A stretch of 64,000 nt of DNA from Herbiconiux aconitum (GTDB lineage Bacteria > Actinomycetota > Actinomycetes > Actinomycetales > Microbacteriaceae): the NCBI RefSeq assembly GCF_024979235.1, contig NZ_JANLCM010000002.1, positions 1 through 64,000 of the forward strand, in the 5' to 3' direction. A program made the position numbers and the translations under genes. Within the stretch, counting starts at the first letter, position 1, and every line of letters starts with the position of its first letter. Shown piece after piece: positions 17,301 to 29,130 of the stretch. The notes below the pieces were generated by a model. That model worked only from the letters and a program-made list of their open reading frames with translations, ran no database searches and was not told the DNA's origin.

Positions 17301-18074
17301 ATGGACGAGCCGATTTCGGCACAGCAGACGGCCGCGCCGCAGGCGACGACGGCCGCGGGCATCGACGCGAGGGCCGGGGCGAGCAGTGCGCGCATCCGGG
17401 CAGCCCGCATCTGGTTCGGCGGCATCGCCGTGGTGGTGGGCGTTGCGCTCATCATCCAGATCACGCTCATCTTCACCGGCGGGCAAGATGTCAACGCCTT
17501 CCAGAGCACGGTGGGTCAGAGTCTCGGCACGCGGTTCTTCCATCTGTTCAGCTACTTCACGATTCAGAGCAACCTGTTCGTGCTCGGCACCTCGATCGTG
17601 CTCGCGCTGAACATCTGGAAGAACGGCCGGGTCTGGCGGGTGCTGCGCTTCGACGCGATGCTCGGCATCATCATCACCGGCCTCGTCTACGAGGGAATCC
17701 TCGCCGCGCTGGTGCACCCCACCGGCTGGGCGCTGGCGGCCACCATCGGCTTCCACTACATCTCGCCGTGGGCGACCCTGATCGGCTGGTTCATCTTCGG
17801 GCCGCGGCCCCGGATGCCGTGGAGCACCACGCTGTTGGCCTTCATCTGGCCAGTGGCCTGGCTGGTGTTCACCTTCGTGGTGGGCGCGATCATGAACTGG
17901 TATCCCTACCCGTTCCTCGACGTGACGCTCATCGGCTTCGCCGACTCGCTGCGCAACTGCCTCGTCATCCTGCTGATCGGCGTGATCATCGCGGTCGTGC
18001 TGACCCTGCTCGACCGGCACCTGCCGGCCCTCGTGCACGACGGGGCGCCGCGTATGCGCAGCGCTCGCCGCTAG
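17301..18074 (+). CDS. Pr6Pr-family integral membrane protein
   Basis: A 257-residue membrane protein with six hydrophobic segments. It matches what I know of the Pr6Pr/FAR-17a-like group: an early FFHLFSYFTIQSNLFVLGTS, a central IGFHYISPWATLIGWFIFGP containing a helix histidine, and WPVAWLVFTFVVGAIMNWYPYPFLD. The start is ATG 17301, 110 bases after the MFS stop and after GGGGGGA. The frame is open far upstream but antisense-like there. It converges with the lipase gene across a long hairpin. Function unknown. Confidence 0.8.
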   Translation: MDEPISAQQTAAPQATTAAGIDARAGASSARIRAARIWFGGIAVVVGVALIIQITLIFTGGQDVNAFQSTVGQSLGTRFFHLFSYFTIQSNLFVLGTSIVLALNIWKNGRVWRVLRFDAMLGIIITGLVYEGILAALVHPTGWALAATIGFHYISPWATLIGWFIFGPRPRMPWSTTLLAFIWPVAWLVFTFVVGAIMNWYPYPFLDVTLIGFADSLRNCLVILLIGVIIAVVLTLLDRHLPALVHDGAPRMRSARR

Positions 18075-18106
18075 CACTCTCGCGAGTCGCCAAGTACTCC
18101 AGGGCG

Positions 18107-18192
18107 GCCGAAATCCGGCGTCAGGGTCTGGCAGCTCTGCCCGTGAACGCCCACCACACCGGAGCTACCAGACCCTGACGCCGGATTTCGGC
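18107..18192. terminator. Very long inverted repeat between convergent genes
   Basis: Two 31-base arms (18107-18137 and 18162-18192) with a single mismatch enclose a 24-base loop. The arms begin GCCGAAATCCGGCGTCAGGG. It lies between the convergent ends of the Pr6Pr gene and the lipase gene and so can serve as a bidirectional terminator. The arms are far longer than an ordinary intrinsic terminator and no U-tract follows on either side. Confidence 0.8.
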
Positions 18193-18223
18193 AGGTTTCG
18201 GGGAGGTCACACTTCCTCGCGGG

Positions 18224-19684
18224 TCAGTTCGCCGGAGCGGGCGCTGCCGTCGCCGCTGGGGTCGGCAGGGGGGACGGGGTCGGGAGGGGCGTGGGCGCCG
18301 TCTGCGTGCTGCCGGCGGGGGCACAGGTGGTGGGCGCCGGCTCGCCCGTGAAGCGGTCGGCGATCCAGGCGGTGTACTCGCCCTTCGCGTCGCCCGGGAT
18401 GGTCTGGTGCGTCGCACCGTTGTAGATCGTGTACTCGACCGGCTGCCCGAATCCGCAGGCCCGCTCGTAGTACTGCGTGGTTCCGTTCGGGTTCACGACG
18501 GTGTCGGCGGTGCCCTGCATCACCAGCAGCGGAGCAGTCGGCGCCACGTAGCCGGGCGTGTTCTCGTCGAGGCGCTTCTGCCAGTCGGCCGGTGTGGTGG
18601 GCTGGATGAGCGTCTCGAACGGTGTGGTGAGGTTCGAGCTGAACACGTACGCGAGGTGGTTGACGCACTGCACCCCCGCGGCGGCGAGGGCCTCCTCACC
18701 CTCCTTGGTGACGACATCCGAGGCCTTGAGCTCGGGATACGCGGCGAGGAAGCCGCGGTAGACGTTCAACTGCAGGGCCGCGGCGTGTGCCACCGAGGTC
18801 GAGTTCTCCGGGCCGGGCGCCACCTGCCCCGCGAACTGCGGGCCGTTGTCGGCCGCCGGCGCGAGTGCCGCGGCGCCGAGCAGGTTGAGCGGAGCCCCGT
18901 AGGAGGTGTCCTGCGCCATCCAGACGGATGCGCCGCCGCCCTGCGACCAGCCGAGCACGACCATGTCGTCGCCCGCCTTGGTGGCCTTGATCTGCTGCGC
19001 GGCCTTCACCGAGTCCCACACGTTGTTGGTCTCGGAGTCGAGCACCGTGTACTGCTGCACTCCCGGGGTGCCGAGACCCTGGTAGTCGGTCGCGACCACG
19101 ACGTAGCCTGCGTCGAGCATCTCGGTGAGCGCGGGCACCCCGACATCCTGTTGGAAGGGGCTCTCGTAGGTGAAGAAGTCGACCAGGTCGACGGCCGGCT
19201 TCGGCGCGAGCGACGGAGCGCAGTTGCGGCCACCGCCTTCGGTGCCGTGCGCCCAGGCCACGACCTTGCGGCCGCCCTCGGGCGCGTCGCCTTCGGGTGC
19301 CACCACGAAGCCCGACGCCGCCACCGGGGTGCCGTCGTGGAGTTCGGAGAGGTAGAGGATGCGCCAGGCTCGCGCGCCATCCGGTGCCGGAACCTCTTCG
19401 GAGTCGATGATGTCGCCGTGCTCACCCTTCGGCAGCGGCGACGGCGGCGTGTAGAAGTCGGGGATGCCGAACTGCCCGTCGGTGGTGGGATCGACCTCAC
19501 CCACCCCGGTGCCGCCGGCGTACGAGCCGCCTTCGACTGTTTCCGGAGAGGCGGTACTCACCGCTCCCGCACCCGAGGTGCAGCCGGTCACCGCCACTCC
19601 GGCGAGAACGAACAGCGACGCCGCAGCGACGACCGTCTTGGACAGGCGCAGGCGCGCCGAAAAATCAACCCCGAAGAACCCCAT
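18224..19684 (-). CDS. Secreted lipase-like alpha/beta-hydrolase lipoprotein
   Basis: A 486-residue exported hydrolase. The N-terminus has a hydrophobic signal ending in a lipobox (AVTGC), so it should be lipid-anchored outside the cell. The body matches secretory lipase/esterase proteins: nucleophile elbow GWSQGGG, DYQGLGTPG after the oxyanion strand, and a C-terminal catalytic Asp/His region around MQGTADTVV and NGATHQTI. A low-complexity Pro/Thr/Ala tail ends the protein. The start is ATG 19684; upstream frame extension is not protein-like. Probable role: hydrolysis of extracellular esters. Confidence 0.9.
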   Translation of the reverse strand: MGFFGVDFSARLRLSKTVVAAASLFVLAGVAVTGCTSGAGAVSTASPETVEGGSYAGGTGVGEVDPTTDGQFGIPDFYTPPSPLPKGEHGDIIDSEEVPAPDGARAWRILYLSELHDGTPVAASGFVVAPEGDAPEGGRKVVAWAHGTEGGGRNCAPSLAPKPAVDLVDFFTYESPFQQDVGVPALTEMLDAGYVVVATDYQGLGTPGVQQYTVLDSETNNVWDSVKAAQQIKATKAGDDMVVLGWSQGGGASVWMAQDTSYGAPLNLLGAAALAPAADNGPQFAGQVAPGPENSTSVAHAAALQLNVYRGFLAAYPELKASDVVTKEGEEALAAAGVQCVNHLAYVFSSNLTTPFETLIQPTTPADWQKRLDENTPGYVAPTAPLLVMQGTADTVVNPNGTTQYYERACGFGQPVEYTIYNGATHQTIPGDAKGEYTAWIADRFTGEPAPTTCAPAGSTQTAPTPLPTPSPLPTPAATAAPAPAN

Positions 19685-19737
19685 GATTCGGATGCTAGCG
19701 GATTCGACGATCTTCCGGTGACGCAGCGCGGCGCAGC

Positions 19738-20376
19738 TCAGACCCCGCGGTCGGCACGCGACATGTCGCCGGCCGTGGGCGCGCCGTTCCCCGGCCCGTA
19801 CCTCAGGAACAGGGTGCCCTTCGGAGAGGAGGTCGGAGGTGCGAGCAACTCGAGAGTCGTGGGGAGCCCGTCGTCGGGGAACAGCCGCTTGCCGGCCCCG
19901 AGAACGATCGGATAGACCCACAGGTTCAGCTGGTCGAACAGCCCCTCCGCCACGAGCGAGCGGGCGAAGTCGATGCTGCCGATGACGTGGATGTCGCTGT
20001 GCCGCTCCCTCAGGGCCGCCACCTCGGTCGCGAGGTCGCCCCCGATCAGGTGCGAGTCGCGCCAGCTCAGGGCCGGCGTGCCCCGCGAGGCGACGTACTT
20101 CGGGATGCCGTCGAACTTGCGCGCGATCTCGCTGTCGGCGCCGTCGAGCTGTCTCGGCCAGAACCCGGCGAAGATGTCGTAGGTGCGGCGGCCCAGCAGC
20201 AAGGCGTCCATGGCTCGGATTCCCGCCATGATCTGCTCGCCGTCGGCCTCGTCCATGACGGGTGCTTGCCAGCCACCGAAGGCGAACCCGCCGTCGGTGT
20301 CTTCGTCGGGCCCGCCCGGGGCCTGCTGCACGCCGTCGAGAGTGCTGAAGAGGTCGATCTGGATGCGTCCGGTCAT
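19738..20376 (-). CDS. Dihydrofolate-reductase-family (RibD C-terminal domain) protein
   Basis: A 212-residue cytoplasmic protein of the RibD-C/DHFR-like superfamily, usually NADPH-dependent reductases. It begins RIQIDLFSTLDGVQQ, has LLGRRTYDIFAGFW and HVIGSIDFARSLVAEGL, and ends with LELLAPPTSSPKGTLFLRYG. All are typical of family members of about 190-210 residues. It lies upstream of the lipase in the same direction, 53 bases away, but a functional link is doubtful. It is divergent from the GH92 gene. Confidence 0.88.
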   Translation of the reverse strand: MTGRIQIDLFSTLDGVQQAPGGPDEDTDGGFAFGGWQAPVMDEADGEQIMAGIRAMDALLLGRRTYDIFAGFWPRQLDGADSEIARKFDGIPKYVASRGTPALSWRDSHLIGGDLATEVAALRERHSDIHVIGSIDFARSLVAEGLFDQLNLWVYPIVLGAGKRLFPDDGLPTTLELLAPPTSSPKGTLFLRYGPGNGAPTAGDMSRADRGV

Positions 20377-20522
20377 GATGTCTTCCTACTCTCGTGGCCG
20401 ATGCAACACAATGGGGGGTGGCGGCGGCGCCATCCGTTTGCGAACCGGTCACCGACGGTTCACCCGGCGTCCGCATCCGGAACCTAGTCTCCGACGATGA
20501 CCAACGGATGGGGGCGCCGCGC

Positions 20523-22919
20523 ATGATCGACCACGTCGACCCGTTCATCGGCACCGAGGCCACGGCGCTGCCCGAGCCCACGGGGCTCGCGGCGAGCTGG
20601 TGGTGGCCGAAGCCGCAGATCGGCAACACGCATCCGGGTGCCACGCATCCGCTCGGCATGGTGTCGGCGTGCGCCTACTCCGGCGCCTATCCGACGGGCT
20701 ACGGGCGCTACGACCTCAGCCTGGAGGGCGTGCCGCCCACGATCTACGACGCGCAACTGGCGAGCGGATTCACGCACTTCCAGCAGTCGGGAACGGGCGC
20801 GATCCGCAAGTACTACAACTACTTCCGGGTGACCCCGATGGTGGAGCCGCTGGATGTGCTCGGCCGCACCTGGGCGCTCACCGAGGAGCAGGCGTCGCCC
20901 GGGTATTACACGACCACTCTCGACTCCGGCATCGCTGCGGAGATCACCGTGGGCCCGAAGAGCGCCGTTCACCGGTACACCTTTCCGCAGCATCCGAATG
21001 CCCGCATCGTGATCGACTTCTCGCTCGGTGGGCTGGCCATTCCGTACGGCTCGACCATTCCGTTGCGGGCCCACCTCGAGACCATCTCGCCGGGTGTGGC
21101 CAGTGGTGTCGTGGTGGCCGAGGGCGCCCCGATCGCCGTGCACGTCGAGTGCGATGCGCCGCAGTGGCGGCAGATGCTCTGGTACGACCGCCGGCTGATG
21201 CCGGGCGGAACGCGGCTCGACTTCGACCACATCCGGCCCACGACACTGCGCCCGTTCGGGCTGATGTGGGCGGGGCCGAGCGAGTCGGGGCAGACCATCG
21301 AGCTTCGCATCGGCTTCTCGTTGCGCGGCGTCGAGCAGGCCGAGCGCAACCTTCGCGCCGACTGCGGGCCAGGGCCCGCGCGGTTCGACTCACGGCGCGA
21401 GCGCACCCAGAAGACCTGGCGCAAGCACCTCAAGACCATCACGGTCGACACCCCCTCGCCCGAGCGCAAGACGGTGTTCTCGACCGCGCTCTACCACTCG
21501 CTCATCAAGCCGTCGTTCGCACACTCGGAAAGCCCCTTCTGGCCGAGCGACGGCCCGTTCGCCTTCGACATCGCGACGATGTGGGACATCTACCGCACCC
21601 AACTGCCCCTGCTCACCGCACTGCAGCCCGAGAAGGCCGTCGAGCTGGCCAACGCGTTGCTGACCATCTGCGAGGAGGAGGGCAACTTTCCGATCGGCTA
21701 CCGGATGGCGCGCGGCAGCGACCGCTTCTCGCGCCAGGGCAGCGCGCTCGCGCACACCTTCCTCGCCGATCTGTGCCAGCTCGGCGTGCCGGGAATCGAC
21801 TGGGACTGGGCGCTCGTGCACATGAGCGACGACCTGCGGCGCACCTACGGCGAGGAGTATCTGCTGCGCGGGGAGGCGCATCCGATCACCCATACCCTCG
21901 ACATCGCGTTCGGCTACTGGTGCACGGCCCAGGTGGCGCGGCACGTGGGCGACCGGGCGCTCGCCACCCAGTTCGAGGAGCTCGCCGCGCGCTGGGTCAA
22001 CGCCTTCGACCCCACCACCGGGTTGCTCAAGGACTCCACCTACTACGAGGGCAGCCGCTACAACTATTCGTTCCGTCTGCAGCACGACATGGCGGGACGG
22101 ATCGAGGTGAGCGGCGGGCGCGAACAGTTCGTCGCCCAACTCGACGAGTTCTTCGGATTCGGTGCGCCGCCGGTGCAGCAGCTCGGTATCGCACCCGGGG
22201 TGCCCGAGCTGGTCGCGGGCTATCAACTCGGCCGCTTCGAAGGTCTCAACAACGAACCCGACATGGATGCGCCGTGGGCCTACCATTACGCCGGTCGCCC
22301 TGACCGCACGGCCGAGGTGGTGCACAACGCGGTGCATCAGCAGTTCGGCACGGGTCGCGGCGGACTGCCCGGCAACGACGACTCGGGCGGTCTCAGCTCG
22401 TGGTTCGTCTGGGCATCGCTCGGGTTGTTCCCGGTGGCCGGGCAGAACCTCGTGCTGGTGAACGCGCCGTCGTTCGCCGCCGCGCAGATCGCGGTGGGTG
22501 GGGGAGTGTTCTCGGTGCGCACCGCGGGGTTCCGTGAGCCGGTTGCGGGCGGCCCGGTGCAGTACGTGCAAGCGGCCACGCTCAACGGGCAACCGCTCGA
22601 ACGCAGCTGGTTGCGCGGCGCGGAGTTCCACGCCGGCGGCGAGCTGCTGATCGAACTCGGGCCCGAACCGAGCGACTGGGGCACGCAGCAGGTGCCGCCG
22701 TCGTCATCATCGTCGTCGTCGTCCAAGTCGTCCACGCCCCTCGCGGCGACGCACGACACGGCCACGACGGCCATGACCGCCATGACCGAACCGGCGGCCC
22801 TGACCGTCCCGGCCACCACGACAGCTCCGTCCAACGGGACGGGCGCGACCATCACGACTGCCACCACTGGCACGCCCACCACCACAGGCACGACCACCAC
22901 GACAGGAGAGACCCCATGA
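20523..22919 (+). CDS. GH92 family alpha-mannosidase
   Basis: A 798-residue glycoside hydrolase of family 92, whose members remove alpha-linked mannose with a calcium-dependent inverting mechanism. It shows VDPFIGTE at the N-terminus, NTHPGATHPLGMVS, MWDIYRTQLPLLTAL, and the strongly diagnostic PGNDDSGGLSSWFVWASLGL near residue 617. No signal peptide is seen, so it is probably cytoplasmic. The start is ATG 20523, with 20508 possible. The last ~75 residues are a Ser run followed by Thr/Ala repeats, absent from ordinary GH92 proteins. Its stop overlaps the glycosyltransferase start. Confidence 0.92.
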   Translation: MIDHVDPFIGTEATALPEPTGLAASWWWPKPQIGNTHPGATHPLGMVSACAYSGAYPTGYGRYDLSLEGVPPTIYDAQLASGFTHFQQSGTGAIRKYYNYFRVTPMVEPLDVLGRTWALTEEQASPGYYTTTLDSGIAAEITVGPKSAVHRYTFPQHPNARIVIDFSLGGLAIPYGSTIPLRAHLETISPGVASGVVVAEGAPIAVHVECDAPQWRQMLWYDRRLMPGGTRLDFDHIRPTTLRPFGLMWAGPSESGQTIELRIGFSLRGVEQAERNLRADCGPGPARFDSRRERTQKTWRKHLKTITVDTPSPERKTVFSTALYHSLIKPSFAHSESPFWPSDGPFAFDIATMWDIYRTQLPLLTALQPEKAVELANALLTICEEEGNFPIGYRMARGSDRFSRQGSALAHTFLADLCQLGVPGIDWDWALVHMSDDLRRTYGEEYLLRGEAHPITHTLDIAFGYWCTAQVARHVGDRALATQFEELAARWVNAFDPTTGLLKDSTYYEGSRYNYSFRLQHDMAGRIEVSGGREQFVAQLDEFFGFGAPPVQQLGIAPGVPELVAGYQLGRFEGLNNEPDMDAPWAYHYAGRPDRTAEVVHNAVHQQFGTGRGGLPGNDDSGGLSSWFVWASLGLFPVAGQNLVLVNAPSFAAAQIAVGGGVFSVRTAGFREPVAGGPVQYVQAATLNGQPLERSWLRGAEFHAGGELLIELGPEPSDWGTQQVPPSSSSSSSSKSSTPLAATHDTATTAMTAMTEPAALTVPATTTAPSNGTGATITTATTGTPTTTGTTTTTGETP

Positions 22920-24214
22920 ACGCGATCCGAAACCGACTCGTCATCGTCGTTCGCGCCGATCCGGTCATCTGCGGCCACTCGGTCGAAGGTCGCAACCTCG
23001 CCGAGACGGCGCTGACCCGCGGCTTCGACGAGGTGCGCATCGTCACCTGGCCGATCGAGCGCCTGGACGCCGCCGGCCTGCCACTCAAACCCCTCGATTC
23101 GGTGCTGCCCTACAGCCCGGGAATCATCGTGGAGCGACCCGCGCCGGTGGGCGACTACAAGGTGCCCGACGGGCGCTACCTGGCCGGCATCACCGGACGC
23201 CTGGTGGAGCTGTTCACCGACGGAGTGCCGACGGTCGCGCTCTCGCTCTACCTGAGCCCCCACACCATCGCGGTGGCCGACGCCGTTCGGGCGGCGTGGG
23301 GCACCGGCCTGCCGGTGAACGTCACCACGATCGCCGAGGCCGTCGGCTCGGATGTCACCAACGTGGTGCGCACCGCGGTCGAAGAGGGCCGTTTGGGAGC
23401 GGCCGCGCACATCCTCTCGTCGTACCTCTCGCAGGATCACTGCGTCGCCGTCTCGGAGTACACCCGCGACCTCATCATCTCCGAGGCCGCACGGGTCGAC
23501 GAACAGCACGGCACGCGCTTCGCCGAGCAGTGCCGGGAGCGCATCGCGGTGTCGTATCCAGCGATCGACGCGGCCGCCTATCTCGACCTCGACCCCGGCA
23601 CGACCGATTCGCTGTTGGAGGCTCGCGGGCTCGCGCGCGACGGCTACCTGCTCTTCCTGTCCCGGCTGACGGATGCGAAGGGTGTGGACGACCTGATCGC
23701 CGGCTTCGAGCAGAGCGAACTCGCCGCCTCGACGTCGATGCCCTTGGTGATCGCGGGCCGCGGACCGCAGGCCGAGGCGCTTCGGGAACTGGCCTCGCGC
23801 TCGCCGCTGGCGTCGCGCATCCGGTTCCTCGACGACGTCGGAGATGCCGAGAAGCCGTTCCTGATGGCCGGATGCGCCGCCTTCGTCTTGCCGTCGAAGC
23901 CGCGCCCCGAGTTCGTGGAGACCTTCGGCATCGCGCTGGCCGAGAAGATGCTGGCGGGCGGTGGGCCGGTGATCACCACGCTCACGGGTGGCATCGGCGA
24001 GGCGATCGGCGACCACGCGATCGTGGTGCCGGTGAGCGACCCCGCGGCGATCGCGGCGGCGATCGACCAGGCGGTGCTGCACACGACGCCCGCCGCGCGC
24101 GCCGCCGGCGCGGAGGCCGCGCGTGCCTACGCCCTCCAGTTCGATCGGCACGCGGTCTTCGACAAGCTCTTCGCCCCCGTCGCGCTGGCCGAACCGCTTC
24201 CGCAGGCCCTCTGA
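22916..24214 (+). CDS. Family 4-like glycosyltransferase
   Basis: A 432-residue GT-B glycosyltransferase. The C-terminal half has the donor-binding signatures: YLLFLSRLTDAKGVDDLIAG, VIAGRGPQAEAL, and ETFGIALAEKMLAGGGPVIT, the last corresponding to the EX7E-type region. The N-terminal half is the acceptor domain. It is translationally coupled to the GH92 gene through ATGA, so the pair probably acts on the same mannose-containing glycan: one trims, one builds. The donor sugar cannot be read from sequence. A hairpin overlaps its stop codon. Confidence 0.9.
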   Translation: MNAIRNRLVIVVRADPVICGHSVEGRNLAETALTRGFDEVRIVTWPIERLDAAGLPLKPLDSVLPYSPGIIVERPAPVGDYKVPDGRYLAGITGRLVELFTDGVPTVALSLYLSPHTIAVADAVRAAWGTGLPVNVTTIAEAVGSDVTNVVRTAVEEGRLGAAAHILSSYLSQDHCVAVSEYTRDLIISEAARVDEQHGTRFAEQCRERIAVSYPAIDAAAYLDLDPGTTDSLLEARGLARDGYLLFLSRLTDAKGVDDLIAGFEQSELAASTSMPLVIAGRGPQAEALRELASRSPLASRIRFLDDVGDAEKPFLMAGCAAFVLPSKPRPEFVETFGIALAEKMLAGGGPVITTLTGGIGEAIGDHAIVVPVSDPAAIAAAIDQAVLHTTPAARAAGAEAARAYALQFDRHAVFDKLFAPVALAEPLPQAL

Positions 24215-24228
24215 GGCGATTGCGCCTC
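24213..24228 (+). terminator. Short hairpin at the glycosyltransferase stop codon
   Basis: GAGGCG (24213-24218) and CGCCTC (24223-24228) form a perfect 6-base stem with an ATTG loop, starting inside the TGA stop and followed by ATTT. It is a plausible intrinsic terminator for the GH92-glycosyltransferase operon, though its U-run is short. Confidence 0.5.
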
Positions 24229-24229
24229 A

Positions 24230-24295
24230 TTTCGGGAGGAGGAGCGCAGAACGACGGCCGTATTCGACCCTCGTTTCCTTCTCCTCCTCCCGAAA
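24230..24295. terminator. Polypurine/polypyrimidine inverted repeat
   Basis: Perfect 15-base arms TTTCGGGAGGAGGAG (24230-24244) and CTCCTCCTCCCGAAA (24281-24295) enclose a 36-base loop. It sits between the glycosyltransferase and the TMEM175-like gene, both on the plus strand. The right arm ends 20 bases before the next start. It could terminate the upstream transcript. The purine-rich left arm contains several ribosome-site-like GGAGG runs, which the pairing would hide. Confidence 0.65.
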
Positions 24296-24315
24296 CGACA
24301 CCCTAGGCTCAGGGA

Positions 24316-27363
<3,048 letters not shown>

Positions 27364-27372
27364 ACCCAGATT

Positions 27373-27408
27373 CTTTCACGCTGCGAAAACTTTCGCAACG
27401 CGAAAGTT
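27373..27408. promoter_or_regulatory. Palindromic operator upstream of the TetR gene
   Basis: AACTTTCGC and GCGAAAGTT (27388-27396 and 27400-27408) form a perfect 9-base inverted repeat with a 3-base spacer. A second overlapping palindrome, TGCGAAA-AC-TTTCGCA, lies at 27382-27397, and a CTTTC half-site occurs at 27373. It sits 10 bases before the TetR start, as expected for autoregulation, and only 5 bases from the stop of the upstream PBP4 gene. Confidence 0.75.
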
Positions 27409-27412
27409 AGAG

Positions 27413-29017
27413 CTAGTAGGCCTGCTGGATGATCGCGGCGACCTTGCCCACGTCGTCGTTCGCCTCGAACACGCCGAGCTGATCGGAGTAGAACCCTTGG
27501 TCCACCATGATCGTGAACGCGAGATCCCGCCCGCTCTTGGCCTCCATGACACCTCCGAGCGTCTTGGTGACGAGGCGATACCGGTCGTTCAGCGCGTCTT
27601 TGCCGAGCAGCGTGCCGGTCTTCGCGAAAACGTGTCCGGCCGCGGGGCTGTCGGGCTGCACATCGGCGAGCGATCCGTCGACGCCCAGGATGGGCAGCGT
27701 GTTACGCCACCGCTCCGCATCGGGACGCCCGGCCATGAGGGTCTGGATGTCGAGGGCGTTCTTCGGCGTGATGAAGTTGCCGTCGAGCCCCGATCCGTCG
27801 ATGAGCGAGGCACCCGTCGTGTCCAGCCCGGCGTCACTCCAGATCTTCTGCATCAGCGGGATGCCGGCGTCGCAGTCGGTCTCACCGGCCTCTGCGGCGA
27901 GACGGCAGACGAGGGTCTGCGCACCGCGGTTGTAGCTGATCTTCATGACGTACTTCACCTCCTCGCCGAGCGGCAGCGATTCGAGCTCTGCCACGGCGGG
28001 AAGCGCCTCGACAGCGGCCTTGTCGGGCAGCGCGCTCTCGGGATTCGGAGCGAGCGGATCAGCCGTGACCGTGACCCCGGCCCGCCCCAGCGCCTCGATG
28101 AAGGCGGTGCGCGCGAATGGCGCCGGGTCGTCGAAGGCGAAGACCTTGAGCGCCGGATCGCTGTCGGCGGCGATGGTGCCGCTCATCACGATGCGGTGCG
28201 GGTCGTCGGCGGAGACCAACGGAGTGCCCAGCGCCGCCTTCTCTCCGGCCGCGACCGTCTGCACGGTGTTCACGACCGTCCACGGCGCGACCGCCGGGGT
28301 GAGGGCGACGCTCGCCGGTTCGCCGGCAGTGCCCGGCGTCACGAGGATGTCGAGGATGTTCTGATTGATGATGATGGGCGTGACCGGCTGCTTCGAGAGC
28401 TCACCCGTGAACAGGCGGTCGTCGACGATGACGTCGCCGTTCACCGCGGAGATGCCGGATGCCTTCACCTGGGCGGCGAGATCGTCGAGCCCCGCGAGCG
28501 GATCCTCGGTCGTGAGCGTCGCTCCTGGGAGGGGGTTGGCGTCGTTGTGGTCGAGGTTCGTGAAGTCGACCGTGCCGTCGGGCTTGGTGCGCCCGCCCAT
28601 CGTGAGATCGCCCTGCCCCACCAGCACCAGGTCGCCGGTGAGGGTTCCGTCGGTCACCGAGCCCGACTGCTTCACGGGAGTGGTGATGGTGTGGTCAGGG
28701 CCCCACTTCACCCAGGCGGCGCCGGCGCTGTAGGTCTTGACGAACGATCCGGGCTCGGCCATCTTCTCGGCGTCGAGGTCGATCAACGTCTCGCCCGTGT
28801 CGATGTCTTCGACCGAGATCAGCCACCGGCCATCGGCGAACTGCGGCTGATTCATCACGGCGAGTGCGGCATCCGGAAGCCCGGAAACCGACTGCACCGA
28901 TCCGACGGCGGTGCTCGACGGGCTCGCCGACCCGCCTGCGGTGCACGCGGCGGTGACGGATGCGACCGCCAGCACGGCGAGCACGCCGGCCACGCGCGTC
29001 GTTCGGATTCGCTTCAT
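27413..29017 (-). CDS. dacB: D-alanyl-D-alanine carboxypeptidase/endopeptidase (PBP4/DacB type) lipoprotein
   Basis: A 534-residue exported penicillin-binding protein acting on peptidoglycan peptides. A signal peptide with lipobox (ASVTAAC) marks it as a lipoprotein. The three active-site motifs are visible: SFVK (SxxK) in a GSFVKTYSAG context near residue 95, SYN (SxN) in SYNRGAQTLVC, and KTG in FAKTGTLLGKDALN. The long region between the first two motifs fits class C PBPs. The start is ATG 29017, with an upstream frame to 29074 disfavoured. Probably monocistronic. Confidence 0.92.
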   Translation of the reverse strand: MKRIRTTRVAGVLAVLAVASVTAACTAGGSASPSSTAVGSVQSVSGLPDAALAVMNQPQFADGRWLISVEDIDTGETLIDLDAEKMAEPGSFVKTYSAGAAWVKWGPDHTITTPVKQSGSVTDGTLTGDLVLVGQGDLTMGGRTKPDGTVDFTNLDHNDANPLPGATLTTEDPLAGLDDLAAQVKASGISAVNGDVIVDDRLFTGELSKQPVTPIIINQNILDILVTPGTAGEPASVALTPAVAPWTVVNTVQTVAAGEKAALGTPLVSADDPHRIVMSGTIAADSDPALKVFAFDDPAPFARTAFIEALGRAGVTVTADPLAPNPESALPDKAAVEALPAVAELESLPLGEEVKYVMKISYNRGAQTLVCRLAAEAGETDCDAGIPLMQKIWSDAGLDTTGASLIDGSGLDGNFITPKNALDIQTLMAGRPDAERWRNTLPILGVDGSLADVQPDSPAAGHVFAKTGTLLGKDALNDRYRLVTKTLGGVMEAKSGRDLAFTIMVDQGFYSDQLGVFEANDDVGKVAAIIQQAY

Positions 29018-29130
29018 GGAACTGCCCCCTTGCCCGGCAGCCATGGCCTGCCGACTCAACCCACGTCGGCTCATGTTCCCAAGTGCGAGCGAAGTCGCGC
29101 AAGAGACGTGAGCCCGGTCGGTGGTGGCGA

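Noticed and set aside
18407..19915. A 502-codon plus-strand frame antisense to the lipase and RibD-like genes
   Set aside because: Overlaps two supported genes and lacks any motif.
22337..24151. A 604-codon minus-strand frame antisense to the GH92 and glycosyltransferase genes
   Set aside because: It is rich in Arg, Gly and His, has no motif, and lies wholly across two genes with clear family matches. Long antisense frames are expected at this GC content.
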